From: Microbacterium paraoxydans
Lineage (GTDB): Bacteria; Actinomycetota; Actinomycetes; Actinomycetales; Microbacteriaceae
DNA: 64,000 nt
Assembly: GCF_900105335.1 (NCBI RefSeq)
Contig: NZ_LT629770.1
Span: 1,860,001-1,924,000 of the forward strand
Direction of reading: 5' to 3'
Positions 54,451 to 63,025 of this stretch are shown here, piece after piece; position 1 is the first letter of the stretch; every line of letters begins with the position of its first letter. Position numbers and translations under genes: made by a program. The notes under the pieces are model-generated. The model was not told the DNA's origin and did not search any database. It saw nothing but the letters and a program-made list of their open reading frames with translations.

Positions 54451-56310
54451 ATGCGTACCTACGCGAAGCGCGTCCTCTGGGGCACGCTCATCGCCGGCGG
54501 GATCACCCTGCTCGGCGCGACGGCCGCCAATGCGGCCGAGACATCCGGAGACGACGGCTTGCTCTCCGGCACCCAGGCCGTAGCGCCCATCACCGCCCCG
54601 ATCACGGTCGTCGACAACGCGATCTCCGTGCTCGGCGACGCGGCATCCACCACACCGGCTCCCGCTCCGGCCCCGGCTCCCGCTCCCGCCCCGGCTCCCG
54701 CAGCCGCGCCCGCCCCCGCTCCGCAGACGAACGGCGCGGAGGGCACGGCATCCGGCACCCAAGCCGTGGTGACCGTGAACCTTCCCGTCACGGTGACGGA
54801 CAACGCGATCAGTCTCACCGAAGACTCCACGACCAGCACCCCGGCCGCCGCTCCTCCCCAGAGCGCGGCTCCCCAGGCCCCTGACGCGGCCGGGGTGCTT
54901 TCCCTCGACACGGACGGCCTGGATGGTGTGCTCTCGGGCACCCAGGCTCTCGTGGCGGTCAACGCCCCGGTGACCGTGTCCGACAACGCCATCTCGCTGC
55001 TCGGTGACTCCGAGTCGGCCGCCGAGGGAGAGAGCGCCGCAGCACCGGCGCCTGCCCCGGCGACCGGGTCGAGCACCTCGGGCGAGGACGGCACCGCGAG
55101 CGGCACCCAGGTCGTCGCCCCGGTGACGGCCCCGGTCAGCGTCGGCGGCAACGCCATCTCGCTCCTCGGCGACAGCGAGGCCTCCGGCACCACCGGCGGC
55201 ACCGCGACCCCGACCGCACCCGCGGCCGGCGGGAGCACCACCGGCGGTGAGGACAGCATCCTCGGGGGCACGCAGGCCGTGGCACCCGTGACGGCGCCTG
55301 TCACCGTCGGCGGCAACGCCATCTCGCTCCTCGGCGACAGCGAGGCCTCCGGCACCACCGGCGGCACTGCGACCCCGACCGCACCCGCGACCGGGTCAAG
55401 CACCTCGGGCGAGGACGGCACCGCGAGCGGCACCCAGGTCGTCGCCCCGGTGACGGCCCCGGTCAGCGTCGGCGGCAACGCCATCTCGCTCCTCGGCGAC
55501 AGCGAGGCCTCCGGCACCTCCGGCGGCACCGCGGCCCCGACCGCACCCGCGACCGGAGGCAGCACCACCGGCGGCGAGGACAGCACCCTCGGCGGCACCC
55601 AGGTGGTCGCACCCGTGACCGCCCCCATCGGCGTCACCGGCAACGCCATCTCCGTCACCGACGACGCCACCGTCACCGGCACCACCGACGGCACCACGTC
55701 CCCGACCGCACCCGCGACCGGAGGCAGCACCACCGGCGGCGACGACAGCACCCTCGGCGGCACCCAGGTGGTCGCACCCGTGACCGCCCCCATCGGCGTC
55801 ACTGGCAACGCCATCTCCGTCACCGACGACGCCACCGTCACCGGCACCACCGGCGGCACGTCCCCGACCGCACCCGCGGCCGGCGGCAGCACCACCGGCG
55901 GCGACGACAGCATCCTCGGCGGGACTCAGCTGGAGCTCCCCGTGACGCTTCCCATCACGATCGGCGGGAACGCGATCTCCGTCGTCGGCGAGAGCACGGT
56001 GACCGATCCCGGCACGAACCCGGGCACCGATCCGGGCACGGACCCGGGCACTGATCCCGGAACGGACCCGGGCACCGACCCCGGAACGGACCCCGGCACC
56101 AACCCCGGAACCGACCCCGGAGTGAACCCGGGAATGACGCCGAGCACCGGAGCCGGCATGACCAGCATGCCCTGGGCTGCGGGTGCCGCCGCGACGGGTG
56201 AGGCCACCGGCCTCGCGATGACCGGTGGCGCCTCGGCCCCGTGGCTGTGGGCCCTCGCCGCTCTCCTGCTGCTGGGAGGTGCGGGCCTGCTGCGCCGTCG
56301 CACGGCGTAG
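54451..56310 (+). CDS. Long chaplin-like surface protein, LAxTG-anchored
   Basis: A 619-aa protein. Signal peptide (about 1-28, ending ANA/AE). Nine modules of about 33 residues then follow, each built on SGTQxVAPVTAPVxVxGNAISLLGDS. The pattern resembles chaplin domains (G-x-x-x-Q-x-PV-x-x-PVNVCGN-x-x-x-x-G), except that the two Cys are absent. Modules are joined by low-complexity Ala/Pro or Thr/Gly linkers. A DPGTDPG repeat (about 510-565) leads to the sorting signal LAMTGG (588-593), a TM helix and RRRTA. LAxTG is the sortase class E motif. In Streptomyces long chaplins carry two modules and such a signal. Repeats 4-6 and 7-8 are nearly identical at DNA level, so unequal exchange is likely. 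Confidence 0.8.
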   Translation: MRTYAKRVLWGTLIAGGITLLGATAANAAETSGDDGLLSGTQAVAPITAPITVVDNAISVLGDAASTTPAPAPAPAPAPAPAPAAAPAPAPQTNGAEGTASGTQAVVTVNLPVTVTDNAISLTEDSTTSTPAAAPPQSAAPQAPDAAGVLSLDTDGLDGVLSGTQALVAVNAPVTVSDNAISLLGDSESAAEGESAAAPAPAPATGSSTSGEDGTASGTQVVAPVTAPVSVGGNAISLLGDSEASGTTGGTATPTAPAAGGSTTGGEDSILGGTQAVAPVTAPVTVGGNAISLLGDSEASGTTGGTATPTAPATGSSTSGEDGTASGTQVVAPVTAPVSVGGNAISLLGDSEASGTSGGTAAPTAPATGGSTTGGEDSTLGGTQVVAPVTAPIGVTGNAISVTDDATVTGTTDGTTSPTAPATGGSTTGGDDSTLGGTQVVAPVTAPIGVTGNAISVTDDATVTGTTGGTSPTAPAAGGSTTGGDDSILGGTQLELPVTLPITIGGNAISVVGESTVTDPGTNPGTDPGTDPGTDPGTDPGTDPGTDPGTNPGTDPGVNPGMTPSTGAGMTSMPWAAGAAATGEATGLAMTGGASAPWLWALAALLLLGGAGLLRRRTA

Positions 56311-56351
56311 GTGCTGAGCCCCGGCGGCGGCGATGTCCTCGGGGGAGGAGA

Positions 56352-56487
56352 CTCGCCCCCGCCGGTGCGCGGCAGCGTCCGCACGTGCGGTGCAGCCCTC
56401 GCTGCGCTTCCTCTGCCGAGCGTGACCGCCGCGCAAACGGCGGATGCCCCGTGGTCCCCCCACCGCGGGGCATCCGTGCGCCCGTTC
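56352..56487. repeat. 136-bp perfect direct repeat, left copy
   Basis: Identical to 60202-60337. It contains a GC-rich hairpin of 14 bp (GGATGCCCCG arm at its 3' third) and a CCGCACGTGCGG palindrome, so it is probably the transcription terminator of the chaplin-like gene that ends 42 bp upstream. The two copies bracket a lower-GC insert. Confidence 0.9.
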
Positions 56488-56564
56488 GACGAGGCGCAGC
56501 TTCGTCACGTCGTCCTTGTGGGAAACGAGATAGCAGCCGCTATCCGCCCGGCACCTACGTCCGT

Positions 56565-56918
56565 CTAGTGCGGCTTCTCCTCCACGAGTCGATACTCGAT
56601 ACCCAGGACGTCATCCGGGTCATGGAAACGGATGGCGCCAGAGCGGAACGGAACGACGATCCCGCTCGGCTCGACACTCCACTCCCCATCCGAGGCTTCT
56701 TCAAAATCGAGGTGGGGTTCTTCAAGCTCTTCCTAGGAGAGCCCCGATGACGCGCGGGTCCTCGGAGTCCCATCCATTACTGAGAACCTTGTATACCCCG
56801 CAGCGACTGTCGACGCCGTCAACAGGCTGACGGCCGTTGAACGTTCGACGCCGTCTATTGCGTTGCTCGTTGGCGCCTCGATAGCATTCGGTAGCCCGGC
56901 GGGTGTCGCCGGTCTCAT
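56565..56918 (-). pseudogene. Broken ORF, possible displaced immunity gene
   Basis: On the minus strand, a frame starting at ATG 56918 is interrupted by TAG (56733-56735) and continues in the same frame to another TAG at 56565. The second part, ending FRSGAIRFHDPDDVLGIEYRLVEEKPH, has the look of a small globular acidic protein, similar in style to immunity proteins. The upstream half is less convincing. It may be the remnant of an earlier toxin cassette. The 684 bp from 56311 to 56994 otherwise hold only the 136-bp repeat and no intact gene. Confidence 0.35.
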
Positions 56919-56994
56919 CGTCTGATGAGTCCGCGAACCGTTTCGCAGACTCCTGTCTGTCGAAGGAGCTCTGGCGAGTTCTACGCGTGTAATC

Positions 56995-59688
56995 GTGTCC
57001 TCCCTAGTTCTCTCGAGCGTTCTCCTGGTGAGTGCGATCGTTCCGTTCGAGTCGGCGGCTGCTCAGGTGCCCGCGGACAGCACGAGCACTCCCGCACCCG
57101 AGGATCCGCCGGTACCTGCGGTCGAGAATGTTGACCGCAATGACCTTGATGTGGTGTCACGTTCGGAGTTCGAGACCCGCTATGTCGATAGCGCTGGGAG
57201 TGAGGTGGCTCAGTTCTCCGTCGACCCTCTCAACGTGCGCGTCGACGGAAAGTGGGTTGATGTCGACCCGAGCTTGTCTGGGGATAACGATGGGTGGACT
57301 GTCGAACAGCACCCGCTTGCCCCCGAGTTCGCTCCCACAGCCGACGGCCAGAACACGGTCACCGTGACACGTGACGGCCACGAGGTCGCCATGTCTCTCG
57401 TCGGAGCAGACGAGGGTTCCCCCGAGGCGCCGGTGTGGCCGTCGGACGACTTCAGCTCCCTCGCTTATCGTGATGTGCTTCCCTATGCTGACCTTGAGTA
57501 CACAATCACTCCCGGGTCCGTGAAAGAAGCACTGGTGCTCCACGCCGCGCCCGCTGCAGGTAAGCACTCGTGGACCTGGCGCATCGACCCAGGAAACTTG
57601 ACGCCCGCACTGACCGAAGAGGATGTTCTCGAGTTCGTGGACGCTGATGGGGCGGTCGTGATGTCCAGCCCGACGCCCATCGCCTGGGACTCCGCCTCCG
57701 ACGGCACTGCAACCCCTCGCGAGGAAGTCGTCTTGGATGCCGCGCTGCTGCGCAGCTCGAACGAGAACTGGTTCTACCGCGTCTCCATCGAGGAGTCCTG
57801 GATACAGGATGCCGACCGGGTGTTCCCCGTCTACATCGATCCCGAAGTGGTGGGCACGATCGCGAACCAGAACTCGTACAAGTCCGACGGCGGTCAGTAT
57901 CTCGGCCAGCAGCACATCGGAAACACAAAACAGCCTGAGGGCGACCGCTACTGGCGTGCCGTCGTCAACTTCGCAGGCGGCGCCTCCGTCGGAAAGTTCA
58001 TCGAAGCATCAGACCTCGGCATCACCTACGCCGGAGTTGGGTCTACCGCCACCCACTCCGGCAATGTGCGCGTTGGCACAGCGTGGGAGTATGGCGGGTA
58101 CAGCACCCTGCTCGATTCCTATTCCCTGGGCGCCGGGACGACACAGACCAACGGAACTACGTTTCCCACCTACATCGCCAGCCGCTTCGGCAAGGCGTCA
58201 GCCACCAACGTGGCCTTCATGATCAGCGGCGCCGAGGGCACCGTCTATAGTCACAAACGCGTCACCACCGACCTCTGGGTCAAGTATCACGCCCACGTCA
58301 ACCCCACATTCGTGACCGGCACAGGCGGGTCGCCCACAAACGGCGCCACCGGTGTGACGTTGACCCCCACCTTCAGATCCACAGCAACTGCCGTCACCGG
58401 TTCCAGCTTGCGATACTCCTACCGGATTTTCACCGACCCTAACGGAACACCCTTCTACACATCACCGGAAACGACCTCGGCTGTTCATCGGGTTCCCGAT
58501 GGGACGCTGAAGCCCGGTACGAAGTACTACTGGCGCGCCTACGTGCGCGACGCGGGTTGGGATGGCCACCTCGGACAATCCACTCTCCGCTCCACCGGTG
58601 CGTGGAGCTTCACCACCACACCCATGCCGGCCATGGACGAGGGGCGAGAACTTCATGAGCAGGCTGGCGACCTCTACCCAGTGCCCGCGACCGTGATCTC
58701 CGCCGGGGAAGCCGTCACGGTTCCGGTTGAAGGGCTGTACGGGATGCCGTCGTTTGCGGACGGGCTCGATGCCGTGGTCGCCAACGTGAGCATCCGTAGC
58801 ACCACCACACAAGGCGCTTCGATCCGCGCGTGGCCGAGCGATCTGGACGAACCCGACGCGACCATGCTCGAGAGCGCGTCAACCCACTGGAACTCCATGT
58901 TCACACCCATAATGGTCGGCAGCGACGGCACCATACAGGTCCGGAACCTTTCCGCCTCTCCCATGGAACTCAAGCTCTACATGCTCGGATACGCCACGGT
59001 GCCCTCACGCATACTCCCCGCTGATGAGACTGAGGAATCCGAGCACATCGAGCCCATCGACGACAGCCAAGACGAACTCCTGGAAGGAGATCCCGACGGA
59101 ACCGAGCCGGAAGCACCCCCGGAAACCCTCGTCATCGAGAACGAGACGGGAGAGTTCCTCGTCACCACGGAAGAACTCACCCCCGCCGATGCACAAGAGG
59201 TGACAGAAGGCGGCGGGGGCATTACAACGTTCGGTTTCATCCCCCCGAAATCGCCCGCACCCACTAACTGGCGCGGCTGCGGCCTCTTCGACAAGAACGA
59301 GCAATACGTCAAAAGCTACGATCGCAAGCGACTGAGGAACAGTTTCTCTGGTTCCGTCGCGACCCTCCGGTGCGGAACGGCCAGGGATTATGGCTTTCGG
59401 CATGTTCAGGCGCGCCATCAAGGGGAGTGGACCAACGTTGGCGGACGGGTGGGGGTGCAGTGGCGCGACATGGCCGACTGGTCCATCGCCTGGATGCTCT
59501 ACGACCCCGACCGAGTCGTCGCCAGCGGTCCCAACTTCTGTTACTCCCGGACAGTTTTCGTCTACAACAAGAAGACTGGGCAGAAGGTCTATCAGACTAA
59601 TGTCCGGCTGTTCCTCGGAAAAACAGGTCAGAGAATCATCACCGCGAACCCTGGTCGACAGTGCTCAGGAATCAACTTGGTCCGCTAG
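56995..59688 (+). CDS. Secreted polymorphic-toxin-like protein
   Basis: An 897-aa protein. Hydrophobic signal-like N terminus (LVLSSVLLVSAIVPFESAAAQ). Residues about 40-300 resemble the N-terminal delivery region of actinobacterial RHS/DNRLRE-type polymorphic toxins (SVDPLNVRVDGKWVDVDPSL, LPYADLEYTITPGSVKEALVL, FPVYIDPEV), followed by a beta-rich middle with an Fn3-like part (about 430-545). There are no YD/RHS repeats. The last 137 residues form a separate Cys-containing domain with RHVQARH (802-808) and TGQRIITANP (878-887), a layout like BECR-fold RNase toxins. GTG 56995 gives no positive N-region; CTG 56971 would add an Arg-containing start and follows GAAGGAG closely. The immunity gene follows at 59715. 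Confidence 0.75.
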   Translation: MSSLVLSSVLLVSAIVPFESAAAQVPADSTSTPAPEDPPVPAVENVDRNDLDVVSRSEFETRYVDSAGSEVAQFSVDPLNVRVDGKWVDVDPSLSGDNDGWTVEQHPLAPEFAPTADGQNTVTVTRDGHEVAMSLVGADEGSPEAPVWPSDDFSSLAYRDVLPYADLEYTITPGSVKEALVLHAAPAAGKHSWTWRIDPGNLTPALTEEDVLEFVDADGAVVMSSPTPIAWDSASDGTATPREEVVLDAALLRSSNENWFYRVSIEESWIQDADRVFPVYIDPEVVGTIANQNSYKSDGGQYLGQQHIGNTKQPEGDRYWRAVVNFAGGASVGKFIEASDLGITYAGVGSTATHSGNVRVGTAWEYGGYSTLLDSYSLGAGTTQTNGTTFPTYIASRFGKASATNVAFMISGAEGTVYSHKRVTTDLWVKYHAHVNPTFVTGTGGSPTNGATGVTLTPTFRSTATAVTGSSLRYSYRIFTDPNGTPFYTSPETTSAVHRVPDGTLKPGTKYYWRAYVRDAGWDGHLGQSTLRSTGAWSFTTTPMPAMDEGRELHEQAGDLYPVPATVISAGEAVTVPVEGLYGMPSFADGLDAVVANVSIRSTTTQGASIRAWPSDLDEPDATMLESASTHWNSMFTPIMVGSDGTIQVRNLSASPMELKLYMLGYATVPSRILPADETEESEHIEPIDDSQDELLEGDPDGTEPEAPPETLVIENETGEFLVTTEELTPADAQEVTEGGGGITTFGFIPPKSPAPTNWRGCGLFDKNEQYVKSYDRKRLRNSFSGSVATLRCGTARDYGFRHVQARHQGEWTNVGGRVGVQWRDMADWSIAWMLYDPDRVVASGPNFCYSRTVFVYNKKTGQKVYQTNVRLFLGKTGQRIITANPGRQCSGINLVR

Positions 59689-59714
59689 TAGCCCGCCAAC
59701 GAAAGGACACCAAG

Positions 59715-60014
59715 ATGTCTCGACGCCTTCTGCGCCTATCGCCGGACTACGGAAACATCCTCCCCGTTTGGGAGGAGACACCAGGTCTCGAGGCAGGTGA
59801 CCTCGATCCCGAAGATTCAGGGCTCTCGGATGGTCTCGTACAGGAGCTCCTCGCATGGAACACCCGTTGGGAAGAGTTTCTGTACTCGAGCATGCCAGAA
59901 GACGAGTTGGAGAAACACCGCGACGCATGGGAGAGAGAAGGCCGCAGCCTCGCCAAACGCATCGAACTCGAACTCGGCCGCGAGATCGACGTACACGTCA
60001 CCTATAAGCCTTGA
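59715..60014 (+). CDS. Putative immunity protein for the adjacent toxin
   Basis: A 99-aa, strongly acidic cytoplasmic protein (many Asp/Glu, no TM or signal), with helices WEEFLYSSMPEDELEKHRDAWEREG and a final RIELELGREIDVHVTYKP. It begins 26 bp after the toxin stop with an AAAGGA site. Acidic small proteins directly after a polymorphic toxin are usually the cognate antidote, which binds the basic C-terminal domain. No named family is recognised. Confidence 0.7.
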   Translation: MSRRLLRLSPDYGNILPVWEETPGLEAGDLDPEDSGLSDGLVQELLAWNTRWEEFLYSSMPEDELEKHRDAWEREGRSLAKRIELELGREIDVHVTYKP

Positions 60015-60366
60015 GCTCGCGATACTGCTCACGGGCGCGCGGCGGGGGTCGGTCCGCCTGGCCGCGCAACCCTGGATGCCATCAATCGCAACGTCCAAGG
60101 CGATCTGTTGCTGCAAGTCAGAGCCGCCGGGGCACCAACCGGGACCCTACCGATACTCGGGATCGCCGCCTGGTGGTCGAGGACTGACTCAATGGACGAT
60201 CCTCGCCCCCGCCGGTGCGCGGCAGCGTCCGCACGTGCGGTGCAGCCCTCGCTGCGCTTCCTCTGCCGAGCGTGACCGCCGCGCAAACGGCGGATGCCCC
60301 GTGGTCCCCCCACCGCGGGGCATCCGTGCGCCCGTTCTGCGGACGCACGGGACGCGATGCGGGGGC
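60015..60366. other. Gene-free region at right end of insert
   Basis: 352 bp between the immunity gene and the cupin gene. It holds the right 136-bp repeat (60202-60337). Of the remaining left part, one forward frame reads ATLDAINRNVQGDLLLQV and continues to about 60198 without a start; it may be a gene fragment brought by the insertion, but no family is recognised. Confidence 0.5.
60202..60337. repeat. 136-bp perfect direct repeat, right copy
   Basis: Identical to 56352-56487 over its full length, after which the flanks differ at once on both sides. It lies 29 bp before the end of the convergent cupin gene. It marks the right boundary of the insert that carries the toxin-immunity genes. Confidence 0.9.
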
Positions 60367-60732
60367 TTAGCCGAGCTCCTGGAGATCTGCCGTCATGTCG
60401 CCGCCTGCGTCTCCGGTGTTGACCGTGCCCTTCGGCTCGAAGAGGATCGCGTGCACTTCTTCCTCGGCTTTCGGGCAGTGCTCGACGCCCCGGGGCACCA
60501 CGAACACGTCGTTCGGGTTCAGGACGACGTCGCGGTCGCGGAGCTGGATCGTCAGGCGTCCGCTCACCACGAAGAACAGTTCGTCGGTCTCGAGATGCGT
60601 GTGCCAGACGAACTCGCCCTGCAGCTTCACGACCTTGACGTCGTAGTCGTTGACGCTCGTCAGCCGGTGCGGCTGCCAGTGCTCGTGGATGGTGGACAGG
60701 GCCTCGTGCACATTGCGAACGTCGTCCGTCAT
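60367..60732 (-). CDS. Cupin-domain protein
   Basis: A 121-aa single cupin. Motif 1 is EFVWHTHLETDELFFVVSGRL (metal-binding His, His, Glu) and motif 2 is PNDVFVVPRGVEHCPKAEEE with the fourth His ligand. ATG 60732 matches the conserved start. The family includes many small enzymes and sensors; the function here is unknown. It lies 16 bp downstream of the acyltransferase-CapA gene in the same direction and probably shares its message. Confidence 0.85.
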   Translation of the reverse strand: MTDDVRNVHEALSTIHEHWQPHRLTSVNDYDVKVVKLQGEFVWHTHLETDELFFVVSGRLTIQLRDRDVVLNPNDVFVVPRGVEHCPKAEEEVHAILFEPKGTVNTGDAGGDMTADLQELG

Positions 60733-60748
60733 GGCCAGCAGCCTATCC

Positions 60749-62884
60749 TCACGGCAGGACGATCGACCCGTCGGCGTCGACGACGACGGCACTGCCCGGG
60801 AAGTCCCGCCGCCCGCGCTCGTCCATCAGGGCGCCGGCGCGACCGGTCGGATCGGGCGCCGGGGCACCGACTTCTGCGTCAAGACGGACGGACCGGATCT
60901 GTCCGCCGAGGAAGGTGCCGTCCGCACCGAGACGGACCGACAGGTAGGCGCCGAAACGGGTCTCCTCCTCCGCCCCGAAGATGCCCCCTCCCGCGAAGTT
61001 GCCCAGGCTGTACGCGATGAGGCGGCCGCGGTAGAACTCCGCACCCCGGACGACGTGCGGGCCGTGCCCGACCACCAGATCGGCGCCGGCGTCGACGGCC
61101 GCGTGCGCGAACGCCTGCGGATCGCCCCGGTTCTCCCCGAAGCTGAGCTCGGTCCCCCCGGTGACCGCGTCGGCCTCCGGTCCCTCGGCGCCCATGTGCG
61201 CGTGGACGACGACGAGATCGGCCTGTTCCGCCGCCGCACGCACGACCTGACCGACGTGACGGAGGTCGGTGACCCGGTTGAATCCCCCATACGGCGCGAA
61301 GCCGACCAGGGCCACGGTGGTCTCCCCCACCCTCGTCACGACGACCTCGTTCCGGTCCCCGACGGCGTCCATGCCCTCCGCGCGCAGAACGGCCCTCGTC
61401 TCGTCGACGCCCTCCCGGCCGAAGTCGTGACTGTGGTTGTTCGCCTGATTGAGCACGTCGAAGCCGCGCAGCGCCGCAGCGGCATCCGGCTCGCTGCGGA
61501 ACGCGAGGCAGTGGTCGCTCCCGGCGCACTTGTCGACGCCGGTGTCCGCCGCGATCACCTGCTCCAGGTTGCCGGTGACGATGTCCTCGGTGAACCAGGG
61601 GCGCACCTCGTCGAAGGTCGATCGTCCGCGATCCGCCGGGATCCCGCGAGACGCGTCGTACAGCAGGATGTCGCCCACGGCGCCGATGCTGACCTCTCCC
61701 GCGAGGGTGCCGGCGCGGTCGGCGATCGCGGCGGGGCGGGCGGGGATCGCCGCCGCCGCGCTGACGGCGAGGCCGACCCCCACCAGGGTCAGCACCGCGA
61801 CCGGTGTCCGCCAGGGGACTCTGCGAGGAGCACCGCCGGCCGCGGTCCGCCGACGAGGCAGATCCCACAGCCAGGTGAGTCCGTCGCGAGCGGTGAGGCG
61901 ATCGAGGCCGATGCACGCGGCGACCAGACCCGCCGTGAGCACGATCGGGAGCAGGACGGCCGCGAGCAGCTGCGCGGCCTGCCCCGCGTCGGACAGCACC
62001 CCCACGAGCGCGGCGTCGGCGAGCGCGAGCAGCGGCATGTGCAGGAGGTAGATCGGCAGGGTCCGGACGCCGAGCGCCTGCAGGCCCCGCCCGACCAGAG
62101 GGAGGCCCGCGAGGATCGGAGCGACCGCGATTCCCATCGCCACCCCGAGGACGGACACCGCCGGCCACACCCCCGGAACGGTCTCCGTGCCCGTCACGCG
62201 CATGACGGCGTAGGCAGCGAGATACCCGAGGGTCAGCGCCCCGGCGAGTGCCGGTCGTGGTTTCGCGGTGAAGCGGCGGATGCGCGGCGCGAGATACGCA
62301 CCTCCGAGGAAGAAGAAGAGGTTGTAGAGGAGCGATCCGCGGTTGCTCACCACGTCGACCAGTCCGGCGGCCACCGCCACCGAGAGCATGCCGGAGCCCA
62401 CCAACAGAACGCCGCGCGGCAGTCGGTGCAGGCCCTTCGCGACGACGAAGTACAGCGCGAGCGCGTAGAGGTACCAGGTGTTCGGCGGGCTGATCGTCAC
62501 CCCCTCCACGAACGCGGAGACGCTCCTCGGCACGAACGTCGGGAAGTCCGGGAATGCCCACATCGCGGCGGCGTGGATGAGGCTCCACAGCAGATACAGA
62601 TACAGGAAGCGGACCACGCGGGGACGGAACACGACGGCCCAGGGCCGGGCCAAGGCTGCCGAGGCGAAGTACCCCGACAGGAACAGGAACAGCGGCATGA
62701 GGAACGGCCAGATGAGGTCGCTCGCGAGGCCCCAGGCCCCGGGAAGGGGGATGCCGAGCCGCCAGTCGACCTGCAGGTAGGTCTTCAGCACGACGTGCCA
62801 GAACACCACGAGGACGATCAGCAGCCCCTTCGCGGCATCGCCCCAGGGCGCTCTGGATGTCGGGAAGGGGGGTGGTGTCGCCAT
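60749..62884 (-). CDS. Acyltransferase-3 / CapA fusion protein
   Basis: A 711-aa fusion. Residues about 10-340 are an acyltransferase_3 membrane domain with ten TM helices (KGLLIVLVVFWHVVLKTYL at the start, with the conserved His; TWYLYALALYFVVAKGL). Residues about 395-711 are a CapA/PgsA-type metallophosphatase-like domain, opening with SIGAVGDILLYD and including NLEQVI, NNHSHDFG, HAHMGAEG and GHGPHVV. CapA proteins act in poly-gamma-glutamate or envelope polymer synthesis. The two halves normally occur as separate proteins. ATG 62884 is preferred; ATG 62908 adds eight residues. Neither has a clear RBS. Confidence 0.82.
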   Translation of the reverse strand: MATPPPFPTSRAPWGDAAKGLLIVLVVFWHVVLKTYLQVDWRLGIPLPGAWGLASDLIWPFLMPLFLFLSGYFASAALARPWAVVFRPRVVRFLYLYLLWSLIHAAAMWAFPDFPTFVPRSVSAFVEGVTISPPNTWYLYALALYFVVAKGLHRLPRGVLLVGSGMLSVAVAAGLVDVVSNRGSLLYNLFFFLGGAYLAPRIRRFTAKPRPALAGALTLGYLAAYAVMRVTGTETVPGVWPAVSVLGVAMGIAVAPILAGLPLVGRGLQALGVRTLPIYLLHMPLLALADAALVGVLSDAGQAAQLLAAVLLPIVLTAGLVAACIGLDRLTARDGLTWLWDLPRRRTAAGGAPRRVPWRTPVAVLTLVGVGLAVSAAAAIPARPAAIADRAGTLAGEVSIGAVGDILLYDASRGIPADRGRSTFDEVRPWFTEDIVTGNLEQVIAADTGVDKCAGSDHCLAFRSEPDAAAALRGFDVLNQANNHSHDFGREGVDETRAVLRAEGMDAVGDRNEVVVTRVGETTVALVGFAPYGGFNRVTDLRHVGQVVRAAAEQADLVVVHAHMGAEGPEADAVTGGTELSFGENRGDPQAFAHAAVDAGADLVVGHGPHVVRGAEFYRGRLIAYSLGNFAGGGIFGAEEETRFGAYLSVRLGADGTFLGGQIRSVRLDAEVGAPAPDPTGRAGALMDERGRRDFPGSAVVVDADGSIVLP

Positions 62885-62962
62885 GGAATCGAGCCAACAG
62901 CACAGCATGTTGCGTCGGCGTATGAGAAATGTCGCCTGATCCTCACCGCGTCCGGATGCACG

Positions 62963-62996
62963 AACGCCCCCTGTCCTCCGGGACAGGGGGCGTTCC
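62963..62996 (-). terminator. Terminator of the rpsR-rplI operon
   Basis: A 15-bp perfect stem GAACGCCCCCTGTCC / GGACAGGGGGCGTTC with a four-base loop, 30 bp after the rplI stop. On the minus strand it is followed by a short purine/T mixture and not a clear T run. It ends the ribosomal operon before the convergently oriented tail of the window's surface genes. Confidence 0.75.
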
Positions 62997-63025
62997 GTTC
63001 GACAGGCGTACGCCCGTCGGGTGCC

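Larger units (their letters stand above)
56488..60201. mobile_element. 3.7-kb insert between 136-bp direct repeats
   Basis: Everything between the two repeat copies: a broken ORF on the minus strand, a polymorphic-toxin-like gene and its putative immunity gene. Base composition is visibly lower in GC than both flanks, with codon choices such as TTG, GTT and GAA. No transposase, integrase or att-like tRNA end is present. The arrangement fits single-crossover integration of a circular DNA carrying the terminator segment, or a duplication. Loss by recombination between repeats would restore a simple chaplin-cupin junction. Confidence 0.65.

Noticed and set aside
54459..55913. Minus-strand frames opposite the chaplin-like gene
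   Set aside because: They reflect the repeats of the plus strand. The plus-strand product has a signal peptide, modules, sorting signal and RBS, while the antisense has none.
54637..56130. Possible CRISPR or tandem-repeat array in the chaplin-like gene
   Set aside because: The repeats are in-frame coding modules with conserved protein sequence, varied spacing and no spacer-repeat regularity of CRISPR.
56488..60201. Insertion sequence or integrative element with its own recombinase
   Set aside because: No transposase, integrase or terminal inverted repeats were found. Only the direct repeats support mobility.
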